DNA from: Brevipalpus yothersi
Lineage: Eukaryota > Arthropoda > Arachnida > Trombidiformes > Tenuipalpidae
NCBI GenBank assembly: GCA_003956705.1
Contig: QZCP01000041.1
Span: 1 to 64,000 of the forward strand
Direction of reading: 5' to 3'
DNA: 64,000 nt
Part shown: piece by piece, positions 23,231 through 35,711 of the stretch
Numbering within the stretch: position 1 is the first letter of the stretch
Layout: each line of letters begins with the position of its first letter
Translations under genes and position numbers: made by a program
The notes under the pieces: model-generated
Databases searched by the model: none
What the model saw: only the letters and a program-made list of their open reading frames with translations
What the model was told of the DNA's origin: nothing

Positions 23231-23935
23231 TTCTCACGCTCAGAGGTCCGAACGAGCCAGGCTTGTCAGAGGGACTTTTCTGTCTCTTTTTCTCTCTCTC
23301 TATGAACGGAAGAGATGAGAGAAGGCTCTCGATGGCTTGGCGCCGAATTACCCATGAATGAATATGGACATGTTTCCTCTCTCGACAGCCGGTTGCAGTC
23401 CAGATCTGTCTTCATCGTGACATTCATAATGTGTTGACCATACATTGGTGATGTGTGTATGGACCTTCCTGAATTTTTTGTTCATTAGGAAAATGCTGGC
23501 ATCCACTGATTTGAGAGTTTGTTAGGGCGATAGCTGGGAAAAGCTTTGCTGGATGCGATGCCAAGCTCTTCCTCATCTTCAATTACACCCTTTCCTTCCT
23601 TTCCTTATTTTTATCTCTTTTTGCTTTTTCTAACTCTAATCAGCAGGACAAGGTGCTAGCACACCAGTGGCCTGACTGATCTATTTTCCTTCCTGTATCT
23701 TTTCCCTCTTCGCTGAGGCGATTAGAATTAATAAATCTAGGTTATACATGTATATATACTGTTTGTGGAGTTTTTCTCAAGTCCTAGCTTCCTAGTAGCG
23801 TTGAGAAATTTTTGGAAAGGAATAGTCGGGTGGATTGTTGAGACTCAGATAATGAATTAGACACTCTTTTTTTTGAAATGACAATTCATAAGATATACAT
23901 ATTTATTTTGGGAGGAAAAGATGATGAACCAAATT
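23231..23935. other. Intergenic, TMEM184 3' flank
   Basis: No gene is recognised. Pyrimidine-rich stretches are present. The right edge should contain the TMEM184 3' UTR. Confidence 0.4.
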
Positions 23936-26200
23936 TCATTGAGATTCATCATCCGAGTTGAGAAGATTTGTTTTCTCAGAATAATTCTGACTGATAGTTT
24001 GTAGAGGACGACTTGATGAGTTTGACTTCTCACCAGAGGAGGAAATACTTTTTTCAGAATCAACAGAGAGACCAGGGTTAATGATACCCTTGGAGTAATC
24101 TTTGTCTTTTCGAGCTGATATTTTATCTTCATCGGTTCTAGTATCATGACCAGAGCTAAGTTCTTTGGGAGGATTTGATTTTCCTCCATTTGTTTGATTT
24201 TGCTTTGAGGAGTGACTGCAACTCGGTGGCACACTTGGTGCCGATGAGTGATATTGAGTATATTGCTGATACTGAGGATGAAAGTTGTGAATAGCATCGT
24301 TCAGCATATCTTTTGGGTTAACTGTTTCTTTCAAACTGCTAGATATACTCTGCATTGTAACTGAGCGAACATTCCCGTCCGATGGATACCCGTCTTCGTA
24401 AATCTGCAAGTGAAAAGATATGCGCTGAAGTTACTGAACAAGAATGTACACAGTTTGCGAGAAAATTGTTACATACCTGGTAAGGAAAAGCATATCGCAA
24501 AGCTAGCGATGCAAAGAACATTTCAACACAGATCAAGAAGTTCTGATAACCAGCGGAAACTGTACCAGTGCTTGCTTTGGCTCCATCTGAGTAAAATTCA
24601 GGCAGGAGGTCAGCTTTCTCCAATATAGCCAATATAACCCCTGCAATTAGGACAAAATATAAGATGATCAAAACTCAGAAGAGAAAAAGGGAGGAAAGAA
24701 TAGAGCCGACATTCAGTACTCCCTACTGGGATCAATCAAAAAAGAGTCAACACGATCAAGATATTGAGTTTGTGTGAGAGAGAGAGAGCAGAATGAGATC
24801 GATTGGCTAGCCAGTGCGCAATGGGATCGTTGAATAAGCTTGAGAAGAATTGAAAAAAATTAGCAAACTACAGATATTGATGAGAGACCAAATCGATAAA
24901 GTTGAGAAAGTTTCTTCTCAACACGGTTGGATTCACTTCAAATTTCATCAGAAGTAAACCTCACTCATGAAAAGATGATGATGAAGATGAGATGTGAAAA
25001 TAATCAGAAGCTCGTGTCGCGGTAGCTCATGAGTCACCTAAATGGATTGAAATAAAATGATACTTGAGAAGAGGGCTTACCTTGCCAAAATGAGAGGAAA
25101 ATAACAGATTTGATGGTCAAGAACTTCCAGATGGGCTCATATGGAGAGAGTAGATCCTTGGTTGCTTGATAAAACAAGATGAGACCATACAATGCTAATG
25201 AAACACTGAAGTTGTAAATTATCGTTACATAAAGGTAGCCACCATCAGCACTCCAATCACCATCTCGATATTTTCCAAACGATTGCAAGATGAGGGTTAT
25301 AACGGACATAAATGGCTTGACAGCACAGAATTGAAGTGTCGCTTGTTTACAGAATCTCAAGAAGCTAATTGTGTAAGTTTTACCCGTCAGACAGCAGGTG
25401 CCATAGTACCAACTTGATCTAATGGGTCTTCCTCGGATCTCGGACATAATGTTCGCTTCACCTCCAAGATACTCATAACAGAGAGCAAGGAAGTTGTATA
25501 TCACAAAAGCTGATCAAATATGGATGAGAAAGAGGAAGAGAAAAAAAATAAAGATGAACAATGTTCAAACTCAACAAACAAGATGCAAAGTTTCTTGTTT
25601 CGCAAATAAACTAACTCACCTTCATACCAATCACGCACAGAGTCAAAGTAAACATAATAGTTATCTTTGAAGAAGAGTAAACTCAACCAACAGTCAAAAC
25701 TGTATATAGGGACAATAAATAGTATTCGGACAATGTACTTCTGTTCAGATGGGACCGAATAGATGCGTAAATGTTGATAAATCTATCAATGAGAATAGAA
25801 AAAAAGTAAAAAAAGTATGGAAAATTTAGAATAAATTAGATTGTGAGAAAATGAGATCATGACTGGAATCGAGTGGAAAGCTTATGGTGGCGGAAGAAAT
25901 TCGGAGGGAACTTGATCGAGCCGAATTATTGCAAATTAGCACCAAAGCTCTCACTTTATTCACCAGTATTAATTTCTATGGACTAAATATTGTCTAGTGA
26001 TTCATTAAAGATGATCTTACCTGATGGCCTGTGATGATTACAGCAAGCCAAACAAAAAATATGGCAATAGAATGAGCCGTGGCAGTTTGTAGGAATATCG
26101 GAGTATATCCAAGTATACTGGGAAGGGTTCCATTGGGATGGGAAGAAGAGGTTAATGGTGAATGTAGACTGTGATTAAGGGAAGGTAGATCACCCATCAA
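23936..26200 (-). CDS. TMEM184: TMEM184 family multipass membrane protein
   Basis: Exons (minus): 26200-26021, 25782-25620, 25509-25081, 24640-24477, 24403-23936, with every junction in frame; 467 residues. The family (also called OSTalpha/LAZ1-like) has about seven membrane helices; vertebrate TMEM184 proteins are poorly understood. The conserved core is clear: LQTATAHSIAIFFVWLAVII, then DCWLSLLFFKDNYYVYFDSVRDWYE, YEYLGGEANIMSEIRG, a Cys-rich CCLTGKTY loop, QATLQFCAVKPFM, FLSFWQG and a final FFASLALRYAFPY. The C-terminal tail of about 155 residues is polar and Ser-rich, as in TMEM184B. The start Met could be 26200 or 26197. The identity is secure; the biochemical role is not. Confidence 0.95.
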
Positions 26201-26476
26201 GAAGCCAAAAATGAATTAAGAATCTCCACCAAATGAACAGTATGGAAAGAAAAAAAGTGTTGAAAAGCTTACAGTAAGCCTTTATCACTACACTTAACAA
26301 AACATGTATCTCTTCTTGCTCCTCACTCCTCTATTTCACTCCAACATAGTTTACTGAGAATTTCACATCACCACAATTAAGTAATTTAATTCATAAGTAG
26401 TTTATAATCAATGAGTATATTCAGATTAAGTTGATGCAAAAAAAAACCTAAACTAAATTAACAAAAGTTAATCAAA
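26201..26476. other. TMEM184 5' flank
   Basis: AT-rich stretch upstream of the TMEM184 start. No other feature is seen. Confidence 0.4.
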
Positions 26477-26710
26477 TCAGTTCTCTCTCTCAAATTCAAT
26501 CTCAATGGTTGTCCCAAGTTGGGATTGCCAACCAATAGATGGTGATGTCATACATGCCAGAGCCTCAAGTGTTCGCTCACTAGATGGTGTGTATAATTTT
26601 TTCAACCTGAGAGAAGTCTCGTCGGACGAGCCGCTCGTCCTAATTAGAACTTCTAATTTAGAAGATGTACTGGGTGAGTCAAAAAAATTATTTCCAGAGT
26701 TAGATCTCAA
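26477..26710 (-). other. Open stretch, unrecognised
   Basis: Minus-strand frame of 77 codons with balanced composition (contains SSDETSLRLKKLYTPSSERT and ends TTIEIEFEREN). A CTCAG acceptor sits at its upstream edge. I do not recognise the protein. It lies between TMEM184 and a BAH-gene fragment and could be another stray exon. Confidence 0.25.
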
Positions 26711-26844
26711 CTGAGGTTAATCTTATGATTTATTTAATCACAATTCGACAACTTGTCGATGGACTCAGCACCACCCTAGAATTTGAAAAGTCCACAATCT
26801 AATTAAATTGGATTAAAAATTTTTTGGCCTCAGCTGGACTCGTT

Positions 26845-27229
26845 GTTTTCTTCGTCGATTTATTTTTTTAGATCCACGAGAATTATTATCATTCTGTGAA
26901 GAATGAATTTAGAGTCAAAACTTTTGCTAAATTGAGTGAGTAGAAGAGTAACTTTCCAATTGGGCTTCGTTCAACCCATTCGAATCAGGGGTATCTTGTT
27001 CAACAATCTTTGTTTTTTTCTTGGAAGGCTTTTCAGTATTCTTAGAGCCATCCAAATTTTGCTTCGATTTAATTAATAATTGCTTACTTTGGTCTGTGCG
27101 ATAGTTTTTCGATTTATGAAGTTGAGAATTCTTAGTAGGAGATTCTCTAGAGTTTGATTTTTTCTCTTTTTCAACAATTGACTCTTGCTTCTTGGAAGCC
27201 TTTCTCATAGAATTATCATTTTTGGACAT
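26845..27229 (-). pseudogene. Broken fragment of a BAH-domain gene, copy 1
   Basis: The Lys/Ser-rich coding piece (KSNSRESPTKNSQL, KNYRTDQSKQLL) and the start of the next exon match 34,310-34,656 closely, including the 60-bp intron between them. The splice donor has changed from GT to GA after NEAQL. One A has been lost in the oligo-A run of the next exon, shifting the frame. Similarity stops near 26,845. Upstream coding-like sequence (to about 27,400) may be further parts of the same parent gene, which is not in this window. Confidence 0.75.
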
Positions 27230-27982
27230 TTCTGACTTATTTCATCACGCAATCTTCGACTCTTTTTATAATTCCCATCATCTTCCTTCTGTATTGGGAA
27301 ATCACTTGGAAGCAACCTTATATTCCTTATACAAATACTTCCCTTATCCCCATCAGGAGAAACTGGTGATGATTTTTTTACTGTTCTCTGGACATAATGG
27401 GTGATGCCCTAGTCAAGTTTTCTGAGCCCAAGATATGATCATGCTGGCTATCAAAATACTGAAGAATCGTAGGATGGAATAAAAAAAGCAGAAGAAATAC
27501 TGAATATTAAAAAAATCGATGTTTTGAAAAATCTAGCTGATGTATGGGTTCCCGTCTCATCAAAGTTCTCGAAAAGGAAGGAAAAATTATCAATTAGTGT
27601 GTAAAGGCTCTGAAACGGCTGAATTTTTTGATATATTTCAAAATTTCTTGCTGTACAAAAAATTGTGTCCTTTTCAATTCTGAAAATTCAGAATTTCTGT
27701 CGATTTTTTCTGTTTATAATCATTTCGCCCGATTTTTGATGATCAACAAGCTTCCAAATGATCTCCATAATTGATTGTAATAGTCATGATATCCTCTCCA
27801 TCACATGTTACCGAATTTTGTGCTGTTCAAAAAAACTTGTCCAGCACCATAATCATCTACACGATTCTTTTAGTGTGAAGCTTCTTTATAAATTAAATCA
27901 GGTAATATAATGTCACCACTTTCGTTTAAAAAAAGGAGATCTTACTTAGAGGTATTCAAGCTCATGTAATATTGATCATATG
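27230..27982. other. Latrophilin 3' flank and possible extension of the BAH fragment
   Basis: On the minus strand, 27,400-27,240 stays open with a LLPSDFPIQ-KEDDG-like stretch that could be an older exon of the BAH gene. The remainder shows no gene; the right end should be latrophilin 3' UTR. Confidence 0.35.
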
Positions 27983-30900
27983 TTAGATATTGACACCTTG
28001 TTGGAGAACAGTTTTAATTCTATCTCCTGAGAGGACCGTGACCATTGATGGATGTAAGCCACTCGGATCACAGTTGCCTATGCTGGAAGAATTTTGAACA
28101 GGCTTTGTACTTCCATCAGGAACCAAGGAATGGGAGCCATTATTGTCACTTATGATGGCAGGTAACTTACAAACAAGCTCATTGCCCTGTGATATCACTT
28201 TCTTGTTGGTCAATTGAGTTGATGACGGAGATATGGGAACCATACAGCCTATAATAGGAACACCGGCCGTAATACCCATACTTGCAACCGTCAAATCGCT
28301 GTTCGAACCTTGAGTTATTGTAGAATTAGTCTTGGGAGTTATTGATGATGCATATCTTAATTGATCAATATTATGATAGGCAAGACTATGAATATTCTTG
28401 TGATGTCCAGAGGAAGGACTGTTGGGTATCAAACGACGAGGAAAATGATGAACTCTGTAGTTTCCTGAAGAAGAAGCTCCTGGGGCAAGTAGCACTTTGG
28501 CGACATAAGGATCTTCTCCATCAATGCATTCGTAGACATGTTCTATCATGTGATGACAGGCATAAGGATTGCATAACTGCTTCGAATTATATAGATGATA
28601 AAGACGATGAGAATTTGAGTAAGGGGCTTGGAGACGGCGACATCCATAATCTGATCCAGTTTCCGAATCTACATGCCTGTTGTTTGGATTAATAATGCAT
28701 CCACTAGCATTTCTGTCCACAGCACTGGAATTGGGCTCTTCCGATGTATGATAGTGCTTGGATGCTTGACAATCAGGATTGATAGATCCTGAGCTGCTTG
28801 AAATATTGATGATCGGCTGCTGTGCAATCTCTGATGATGGATTAGTTATAGAAGTATTTCGTAGGGAGAGAGTAGCTGGATGGCTTTGACCAACCCAAAG
28901 AGACGGTGGGTGTAAGTTAGTGTTTTGATTCATATATACAGATTTGCCACTGTTTTTCCAGCAACAAAATAGTTGGCTCAACTGATTAAGCACTCTTAAG
29001 TAGTTAACACGAACACGGTCTTTACAAAGACAGTAATAAATGAATATAAATAACCCTAGAAGAACATTAGTGAAAGAGTAAAGATATCCTATCATAGGAA
29101 CATTATAAGCTAAAAAGACCGCGGAAAATGTGCAAAATGTAGCTGATAAAAGTGTTAAAAAACATCGGAAAAATAAAGAAATACGGAGTTTCTTGTTCAT
29201 AACGCAATCCAGTCGATACTTGTCTCCATCAATTGCTGCCAAATTGGCAACAAGGACATCAGAGCTAGCAACAGGGACTGAAGAAGCAGGAGATGAAACC
29301 ATCGCATTTGCATTTGTTGAGCTTGTTCCAACTAGAGTTGATGGATACCGGCAGCAATTATTCCTAATATTTCGATGAATATAACAAACTAGGAGTAATC
29401 CGATGAAACCAAGAATTACAGATGTTACAATTACAAAAGATGCTAAATGTGATCGAGATCCCGTTTGGCACATATTAGCCATTGATGAGGGAGATGATAG
29501 AAATAGTATTATCAAAAGAGGAATCAAATAAATAGCCGAGTAAAAACAACGTCTGATTCGCTTTCCATGAAGTATAACTGGTAAGGAAATCAGAGCTCCA
29601 TTTGATGGGTTCTGATGGGACAAGGAATGTTGAATGAAATGGGTCAATGGAAGTTGTCTTATATGATGGGAATGGTTATATGATTGTCGATGTACGAGTT
29701 TGAGATATAATTCAATGAGATCTACTAGTACCCAGACGAAATGAACGAGCAAGAAGTAGTAAAAAAGGGCTAACAAGATAGCCAAAGATCTTCCACAAGA
29801 GGAACGAGATGGGTCACTTCTATGATGATGTGTGCCAAAAATTAGTAGCAAGATGAGCTGATTGAGTAACAAATTGATGATAACATTTATATGAATGGAA
29901 GACGACTCCTCACTTGAAGATGGGAAAATGAGCAGAATAGTAATGAAGCCGATGAGAAGTAGAATTGAGTTGATAACTGATCCCAAGATCAGTAAAAATT
30001 GTATTGTGCTTTCGTCTTCGAAATTACTGGACATATGATGCCCACCACTGAACCACCCACTTGGAGCCTCAATATGATCCATTATAAGACCAAAGTAACC
30101 TAGGTGATCATATTTACATACTGTATGTGTCCCATTGGTAGAAGTTATAGAAGTTCCACTGTCAGACCAATTTAATTTAGTTCGATCCCAATGTACACAT
30201 CTGGGATTTGTAACATTCTGAGTAAGCAGGTGACGGAAAGCAACAATCACCCAGGTCGAACCACTGCGGAATGCACGGATAGAGGGTTCTATCTCAGCTC
30301 CTGATGGACTAAGATGAGCACCGATGATATCACTATTCAAAATTTTGAACACACTGTTATCAGAGGAGGTGGATTCAGATGAAGGTGTGTCATATTCAGG
30401 TTCTAAGACTGTGTCTAATCTCTTGAACATCACCATGAGTACGCGCACGAGACCAGTAGAAATTCCTAGCTGGTAGATAGCATCTGAGGATAGGTCAATC
30501 GAGTTGCCGTAAAAGTGATGATAATAGGCACTATCCAAGCTAGTTTCACTGTCAACAGCATCAGGTGGTAGAGGGAGAGATAGAAAACTTCCCGTGTCCA
30601 ATAAGTCGCGAGCATCACGTGTATGAAGGGCGAGATCTGAATGGAAGTGGTGGAAAGAGAAAGTGAAAAATCAATAAAAGGTACTCCAAGTTCAATAAGC
30701 CTAGAAATACGACTTTCTGATTCGTTGATCTATGCCTCTCATAAAAGAATGACCAATTAATGAGAGAGCAAGTAGTGCTAATCTATCACATAAGAGAAAT
30801 GAATTTCCATAACTTATGCAAAAGATTACAATGAAAAGGAAAATTATGAGGTAATTACTCACATATATAATCATGAGCACGGACAAAATCACTGGCTTCA

Positions 30901-32710
30901 CTTTTGGTATCAGCCAAAAGAAGACTGTTCTTTTCCAAAGAGTATACTAGAGTAGTTGCTGCCTCTTTTCTACTGTTTGGACGTAGCTCAAGCCATGAAT
31001 CTTGATGGTTCTTTCGAAGAAGATTACTACAAGCGTCTTGGACAGACTGTAAAAATAAAGTGGGTCATTATTCTGATTCCAGGAGAACTTGAAGGAATAA
31101 GAATTACTTACAATAAGTAGCTCTTTAATAATTTGGTTACGTTTCCATTGATCACTAAACTCAGCTATTTTGGTGTCCGTTCGACGGACTAAATCGTGTA
31201 TCACTTCTGTAGCACGAAAAATATCTCCCCCATATAAAGTATAAGTGCGAATTTTTTGTTCTAATTCACTAGCGATTCCTATTAGTGCATCACCTTTGCT
31301 CAAACGACTTTCAAGATTTACCATCCATAGAGAAATACAGTCACTGAAATCTGGTTTTGGGGGAACCCATTGAGGACTTCCATTCTGGAGGAAACAGTGC
31401 CATTTAGCTTCTCCCTTGGAGCCTCCTGGACAAGGTTGGGAAGCAAATTGTCCAACAGGGGTGTAGTTCCACCATAAATCTCGCTGTTTATCAGCTAAAC
31501 AAAAATTCTGATGCAAAGACTCATCTAGTGCACGATTATTTTGATTTGGAATGAGTTCACCGTCAGGCTTAGGATGTCCGCCATCAAAGGAGTGAAAATC
31601 CCTGTTTCTGATAGCAGTATCTAGGACTGATTTTTCACCCTCTTTGCCAGAATCCACATTCAATGGTCTGGGGTATGGGTGAGGCACATATATGGTCTGA
31701 CCATCATCTGATTTAGCTTTTTCATTGGAAAAAGAGTTTGTTTGCCGATTTTGATGGTGATGCAAGTTATGAGGACTTGAGGACATGTCGCCGTTTCCAC
31801 TGGAAAACTTGCCTCTGTCTGAATTTGTACCACCAGCAGACATCATAGATGTCCCCGAGGCAAAGGTGTGTGAAGATGCTATTGGTGAAAAAGAACATTT
31901 CACAATTAATATTAGCCCATTAAAATGATTCGAAATGATATGAATTCATTCGCAAAGAGATTAGGGAAGATGCTCTTGAAGCAATCAGATTCATTTGATG
32001 TTGCATTAGAATTTGAAGAACAATTAAATGCATATCAATGGAAATGAATACTCACTGTTGCTAGAGATGAACATTCCAGTAGGAGGAAGCTTATTGTAAG
32101 CCTCATTGCTGGCATTAATTGAAAATGGGGAAGCCCGAGAGGCGAAAGATGAAAAATGTCCCAAGGAACTTGTCGCCGAGTCATCATAATTTGAAAATGA
32201 TGAACTATTAACATTTGGAATTCTGAGAAGAGGATTTATGGTGGGTATTATTATTGGTGGAGGACTCTGATTTTTCGGTAAAAAGGAACCGGAGTTTGAA
32301 CCCAAATGACGCGTTGAATTCGATAAATCTCCCCTATTTGATGAGGAGGATTTAGTCAACTTAGTAACACACTCATAGTGTACCTCCAGATACTTGTGAG
32401 AGCCTGGACATGGATCACCAAAAAATTCACTGGACGCTGGTAGAAGGCAAAATGGTTTACCATTACAATTTTCACGTATTAAGGGGGATGTTTTGGATGA
32501 AAAACAATTGACACTCCAATCAACATTTCCATGCTGATTGCAGATTGAAATACTAAAGCGTCCAAAATTGGCACGTATTAAACTTATACGGCTTGGTTCA
32601 TCACATGATATTGTCAATGAGGATCCTTCACATGCATAGCCAGTCCGATACTGGACACTTTGGCCCAATAATTGCAGTAAGATGGAAAAAAATACCGCAA
32701 TAAACAACAT
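27983..32710 (-). CDS. Cirl: Latrophilin/CIRL-like adhesion GPCR with a degenerate GPS
   Basis: Exons (minus): 32710-32056, 31878-31112, 31046-30863, 30636-27983, all in frame, about 1419 residues. Domains: a signal peptide, a galactose-binding (RBL/SUEL) lectin domain (about 22-113, SLTISCDEPSRI, GDPCPGSHKYLEVHYEC), a Ser/Asn-rich linker, a hormone-receptor motif (LWWNYTPVGQ, QPCPGGSKG, SDCISLW), a GAIN domain, a GPCR proteolysis site, seven membrane helices and a long tail ending GVNI. RBL plus HormR plus GAIN is the latrophilin arrangement. The proteolysis site (30,205-30,088) reads CVHW...LNW...GT...VCKYDHLGYF. Two of the four usual cysteines are replaced and the cleavage-site Thr/Ser is Gly, so self-cleavage is unlikely. 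The membrane region is also diverged from insect Cirl. Confidence 0.9.
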
Positions 32711-33573
32711 TGAACCAATCTCGATGACAAATTAAATCACCATGGATCATTGAGATGTATACAAAACAACATGTTGATTATGTCTCTTCCATAAAAGTAT
32801 GGCAAGTACATTGAACCATCAGTATCTGATGTAATGATAATAACATTTGATTGAGCTGGCAAATATATTTACAAATAAATGGGAATGTCCATCGGTGAAA
32901 CTAGTTACACAACACAATACCGAAAATTCACAAAAAATATTAGATAATCGTAATCAGATGAAAGATGATATGAGCACAATGAACACAGTCATCAGGAAAA
33001 GGTGTTTTTGTCTATCCAATCTGGTCAAGATACAATATTTTGTCCATCAATAGATGAGTATTTCATTTATCACCACCACCACACACACAAACACACACTT
33101 TCCCTTCACATCACAATCTCCTATTGAATCATGCAAACAATTTATCCCACACACAATCACTTGAATATCACAATATTAAATAATTTAGAAACACAAATCG
33201 TATGTAAATGAGTGTGTCTATGTGTGTGTGTGTGTGTGTATATAATCACAAAAGGTGTGTATACATCTTGCAATGATCACAATTTATTCTCTCAAATACA
33301 TTCATTTTTTTGTTCCCCTCTTTTCGTAACGCTGGAAGCTAGATTGTTGGCAACTCTTAAGCAAAAAGCAAGAAGCAGCAGACAAAGAATGTCTCTCTTT
33401 CCCCCCTCCAATATACATGCGCACTTTTAACACCTTTTCACTTTTTGGCAACTTTTTTCGCTTGCTTTTTTTTTGGGTGCTCATTACTAGTAGTAATTTA
33501 CTACACCAGAGAGTGTCTCGGTTACTACACTTATATCGTCAATTTTTAATTTAGACAGTGTTTATCAAAGAAT
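32711..33573. other. Latrophilin 5' flank with CA/GT repeats
   Basis: This flank holds short CACACA runs (about 33,070-33,095) and a (GT)n run at about 33,221-33,239. No gene is seen. It presumably holds the latrophilin promoter and leader. Confidence 0.5.
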
Positions 33574-33579
33574 ATGGAA

Positions 33580-34656
33580 CTCAAACCAAGTCCGATGACA
33601 GTCCTATTGGAGAGATCCAGACTACAAAACAGCCTGATGAAGGGTGACCTGGTAAAAAAAATGGAACCAATTGTGAAAGCTGCTGGTCACAAGCTACTAG
33701 ATTTGAAGAGCCGAGAGGCAAATGATGAGGAGATCAAGAAGAAGATGGTACGCACTGTAGGGATTGGCAACCTATTCAAAACAAGATGGGTCATGGTATG
33801 CTTTATGGAAGAGATGTGGGTGATCTTCGATGATCTATTGCAATACATCATGGATGGTAAAACATGTATATGCATCTCAATGCTGAGAAATAATTTGAGA
33901 AAGAGCTCCCTGATAGAAAAATAGAGAGAAAGGATCAGATTCATAGAAGTATAGAAGTAGAGAAAAAAGTGAATATACCTGTGGATCGACAAGATCTGGT
34001 TGAGTCTTCGTCTCTTCAGGATGATAGAACCATCTCACTCGAACGATCATATTCCCTGAGCAAGATTCCCACATGGAATCAATTCTTCCAACGTAAGGAA
34101 GATTGGGTCTACCAGTTGATATGAAAATACCACAGTCTCCAAGTTTTACAACTTCATCACCTCGAACTATCTCACTAATTTTCTATACTTGGATTTTCCA
34201 TTGACTCGTTTGAAGGGTTTGTCGTTCCATTCCCAGAGTTCTCTTTCAGGTAGCAGTTCTGTCGTTCTATCAACCTCGGAAGATGGAGACTTTTGACGAT
34301 GCCCAATTGTCGTTGTTTTCTTCGTTGATTTATTTTTTTTAGATCCACGAGAATCATCATCATCATTCTGTGAAGAATAAATTTAGAGTCAAAACTGGCT
34401 AAATTGAGTGAGTAGAAGAGTAATTTACCAATTGGGCTTCGTTCAATCCATTCGAATCAGAGACATCTTCTTCAACAATCTTTGTTCTTTTCTTGGAAGG
34501 CTTTTCAGCATTCTTAGAGCCATCCAAATTTTGCTTTGATTTGATTAATAATTGCTTACTTTGGTCTGTGCGATAGTTTTTCGATTTATAAAGTTGAGAA
34601 TTCTTAGTAGGAGATTCTCTAGAGTTTGATTGTGTCTCTTTTTCAACAATTGACAA
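33580..34656 (-). pseudogene. Broken BAH-domain gene (winged-eye/TNRC18-like), copy 2
   Basis: The minus strand reads as a Lys/Ser-rich exon (34,656 to about 34,431) ending NEAQL|GTAAAT and, after a short intron, an exon ending at about 33,980. The second exon encodes ELWEWNDKPFKR, GDEVVKLGDCGIFISTGRP, YVGRIDSMWES and VRVRWFYHPEETK. This is the BAH domain of the winged-eye/TNRC18/BAHCC1 group, chromatin proteins that bind modified histones. The next exon begins GAL but has lost about ten residues, and a TGA stands where the family has a Cys in the ISHKC motif; more stops follow. The upstream limit (about 34,656) is a sharp loss of similarity to copy 1. It is a pseudogene; the intact parent is not in the window. 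Confidence 0.75.
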
Positions 34657-34739
34657 TTAGGTTTACTAAGTTGATTAAAAATAAGACTGCTTGTCTTTGT
34701 CATTAATATGCCTATACATATACGCAAAAATATTTTTGT

Positions 34740-34997
34740 ATGAATCGAGATCTTGTTTTTTCTCGAGAAAAACGTTCAACATCAACCAGTTGGCCATCCT
34801 CTTCCTTTCAAGTGTTTTCCTCTCTCTTCCAAAATTTTTCCTCTACAGGTAGACAGCCAAAGTCAGTTCTCTTCTGTTTCCACTCGAAAAAAGAGATGCT
34901 CCTCAATACTCAGAAATTTGGTCGTTGTCTTCAACAGCTATATTGGAGAAAGTTTCCTTTCCCTAATGTGATTCTTGGTTGCAATTTAGAGTTAACA

Positions 34998-35000
<3 letters not shown>
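34740..35000 (+). other. Open stretch left of the GA tract, possibly transposon-related
   Basis: Plus-strand frame (contains QPKSVLFCFHSKKEM) runs up to the GA tract and in frame through it to the transposase-like piece. I cannot tell whether it is the N-terminal part of the transposase copy B or unrelated DNA joined at the tract. Confidence 0.25.

Positions 35001-35071
<71 letters not shown>
35001..35071. repeat. (GA)n microsatellite
   Basis: About 70 bp of pure GA that interrupts transposase copy B. It is absent at the matching place in copy A. Confidence 0.95.
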
Positions 35072-35075
<4 letters not shown>

Positions 35076-35084
35076 TTTTTGTGG

Positions 35085-35365
35085 TTGAAGATTCATTTTC
35101 TTTCCTCTTCTCATAATCACGACCTAAATTCGAAATGTCTATATTTTATGAAGGAAAGGAAACTTCCTATGGGCATATAAGTTTTTCCGATCATCTTCGC
35201 TCACTTGTCGAGTTCTCCGAATATTTCAGACGTGATGGAAAAAGGAAAAAGTATCTTGTTGTGAATAAAATTCGTTCCCATCATCATGAAGGAGTAAAAA
35301 AAGTTCTTGATGAGTCTCACCATCGAGTGCTTTTTCTTGCTCCTTACTCAATTCAATTAGTCTAA
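35085..35365 (+). pseudogene. Decayed DDE transposase, copy B
   Basis: This piece matches transposase copy A (9,500-9,790): HFLSSS.NHDL, then ISFSDHLRSL, FRRDGK, HHHEGVKKVLDES and LFLAPYS. It keeps the frame across the site where copy A is shifted, but the Asp of the MDD motif has become VNK and the frame ends before the Glu motif. An internal deletion relative to copy A follows the DLN. Both copies are inactive. Confidence 0.65.
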
Positions 35366-35711
35366 CATATTTACACCTCAAAAATTTTACTTAATCACTT
35401 TTTATCATCAAAAATTGAAACTTATCAGCAAAGTTGGAAAAAATCTCACAATTCATCAATTCGAAATTAGCGAAGAAAAAGGTTTCACCCAAAGGCGGAG
35501 CTTAAAGGGACCATCTCAGTATTCACATCGCTTCAAGTATCAACAATCGCTTTTTGTTGATAATAATATTGAAATCAACATCAATATTTTGTATTTTGTT
35601 TTGTCTTCTTCTTTCATTACTCTTTTTTTCCCATGGATTTAAACATCTTACCAGTTGACAATTTAATCATTATATTGCATTATTGGTGAAATCCGGAGTA
35701 TTAATTGTTTT
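35366..35711. other. Intergenic before the RBM33-like gene
   Basis: AT-rich. A 75-codon frame at 35,415-35,642 has no recognised family. The region should contain the promoter of the next gene. Confidence 0.4.

Noticed and set aside
33574..33924. Plus-strand open frame of 116 codons (MELKPSPMTV...)
   Set aside because: It runs antisense through the region following the BAH domain of a broken minus-strand gene. No splice sites, signal or family were found, so it is probably a chance frame.
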